From contig NC_073346.2 in NCBI RefSeq assembly GCF_027580225.2, positions 2,499,001 through 2,563,000 of the forward strand: 64,000 nucleotides of DNA, written 5' to 3'. Positions 62,969-64,000 of this stretch are shown here, one piece after another (positions within the stretch are counted from its first letter, which is position 1; every line of letters starts with the position of its first letter). Below the pieces are notes generated by a model. The model searched no databases. It was given only the letters and a program-made list of their open reading frames with translations, and was not told where the DNA came from. The position numbers and the translations under genes were made by a program. Origin of the DNA: Misgurnus anguillicaudatus (taxonomy: Eukaryota; Chordata; Actinopteri; Cypriniformes; Cobitidae).

Positions 62969-64000
62969 GGTCATCCTACATTTTAAATCTATACTAGTAG
63001 GACAATCTGAAAGGATTTTCCACTTTCAGGTCATCATTCCTGTTTAATTTATACTAGTAGGGCAATCTGAAAGCATTTTGCACTTTCAGGTCACCCTACC
63101 TGTTTAATTTAAACTAGTAGGACAACCTGAAAGCATTTTGCACCTTCAGGTCATCCTAACTGTTTAATTTATACTAGTAGGGCAATCTGAAAGCATTTTG
63201 CACTTTCAGGTCACCCTACCTGTTTAATTTAAACTAGTAGGACAACCTGAAAGCCTTTTGCACCTTCAGGTCATCCTACATTTTGAACCTATACTAGTAG
63301 GACAATCTGAAAGCATTTTGCACTTTCAGATCATCCTACCTGTTTAATTTAAACCAGTAGGACAATCTGAAAGCATTTTGCACTTTCAGATCATCCTACC
63401 TGTTTAATTTAAACTAGTAGGACAACCTGAAAGCATTTTGCACTTTCAAGTCATCCTAACTCTTTAATTTATAATAGTAGGATAACCTGACAGCATTTTG
63501 TACAATCAGGTCATCCTACCCGTTTAATTTATACTAGTAGGACAATCTGACAGCATTTTGTACAGTCAGGTCATCCTACCCGTTTAATTTATACTAGTAG
63601 GATAACCTGACAGCATTTTGTACAGTCAGGTCATCCTACACGTTTAATTTATACTAATAGGATAACCTGACAGCATTTTGTACAGTCGGGTCATCCTACC
63701 CGTTTAATTTATACTAGTAGGATAACCTGACAGCATTTTGTACAGTCAGGTCATCCTATCCCTTTAATTTATACTAGTAGGACAATCTGACAGCATTTTG
63801 TACAGTCAGGTCATCCTACCCGTTTAATTTATACTAGTAGGATAACCTAACAGCATTTTGTACAGTCGGGTCATCCTACCCGTTTAATTTATACTAGTAG
63901 GATAACCTGACAGCATTTTGTACAGTCGGGTCATCCTACCCGTTTAATTTATACTAGTAGGATAACCTGACAGCATTTTGTACAGTCGGGTCATCCTACC
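62969..64000 (-). repeat. satB array to the window end
   Basis: Matches 54315 onward, including the CCTATCCCTTTAATTTA unit (about 55103 and 63755). The array continues past the window. Confidence 0.95.

Noticed and set aside
5309..64000. CENP-B boxes marking a centromere
   Set aside because: No match to the CENP-B box core was seen in the satA or satB consensus. Centromere function cannot be judged from sequence alone.
30569..64000. AGGTCA in each satB unit as a nuclear-receptor element
   Set aside because: The half-site is part of the hairpin arm and occurs by virtue of the repeat. Nothing else supports regulatory use.

Overview
This window looks like repeat-dominated nuclear DNA from a teleost fish, most likely a cypriniform (carp/zebrafish relatives). 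I infer this from the mobile-element mix: hAT, Harbinger-like, TTAA-type foldback and CACTA-like MITEs, an L2/CR1-type LINE tail, and a Gypsy-like LTR element with a proline/serine-rich gag remnant. I found no intact host protein-coding gene and no RNA gene. The long open frames on the minus strand are by-products of a stop-free 54-bp tandem repeat.

Layout. Bases 1-5308 are AT-rich single-copy-like sequence with transposon remnants, a TA microsatellite and two short CpG-richer patches that could be promoter DNA (weak evidence). Bases 5309-22350 are a tandem array of a 54-bp satellite (satA). It resumes at 25320-26575 as a slightly different 53-54-bp subfamily. The 22351-25319 gap is a block of four DNA transposons, one nested in another, three of them with readable target-site duplications. 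Bases 26576-28660 hold two nested TTAA-flanked foldback elements. A dead LINE 3' end follows at 29276-30200. From about 30207 to the window end is a second array, satB, with a 60-bp unit, interrupted many times.

Main result. satA and satB are one family in opposite orientation: the reverse complement of satB shares two blocks with satA, around AAACAGGTAGGATG and CAGATTGTC. They differ mainly in the segment between these blocks. In satB that segment forms one side of a hairpin (arms about 15 nt) that satA lacks. The two satB subfamilies differ at both members of a stem pair, so the pair is kept. A short piece of satA-like sequence sits in satB-like sequence at 30207-30315, near the orientation switch.

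In satB three kinds of cargo have been captured and co-amplified: a CACTCA-ended element (W), a truncated DNA element (T) carrying a CACTA-like MITE, and a GC-rich 125-bp module (M) I could not identify. Comparing copies gives empty and occupied sites. These show that an LTR retrotransposon (37356-40507, target duplication GTAAT) and a second TIR element (40546-41402, 10-bp duplication) entered W only at the first locus. The last 6 kb is a recent tandem duplication with a period of about 2884 bp.
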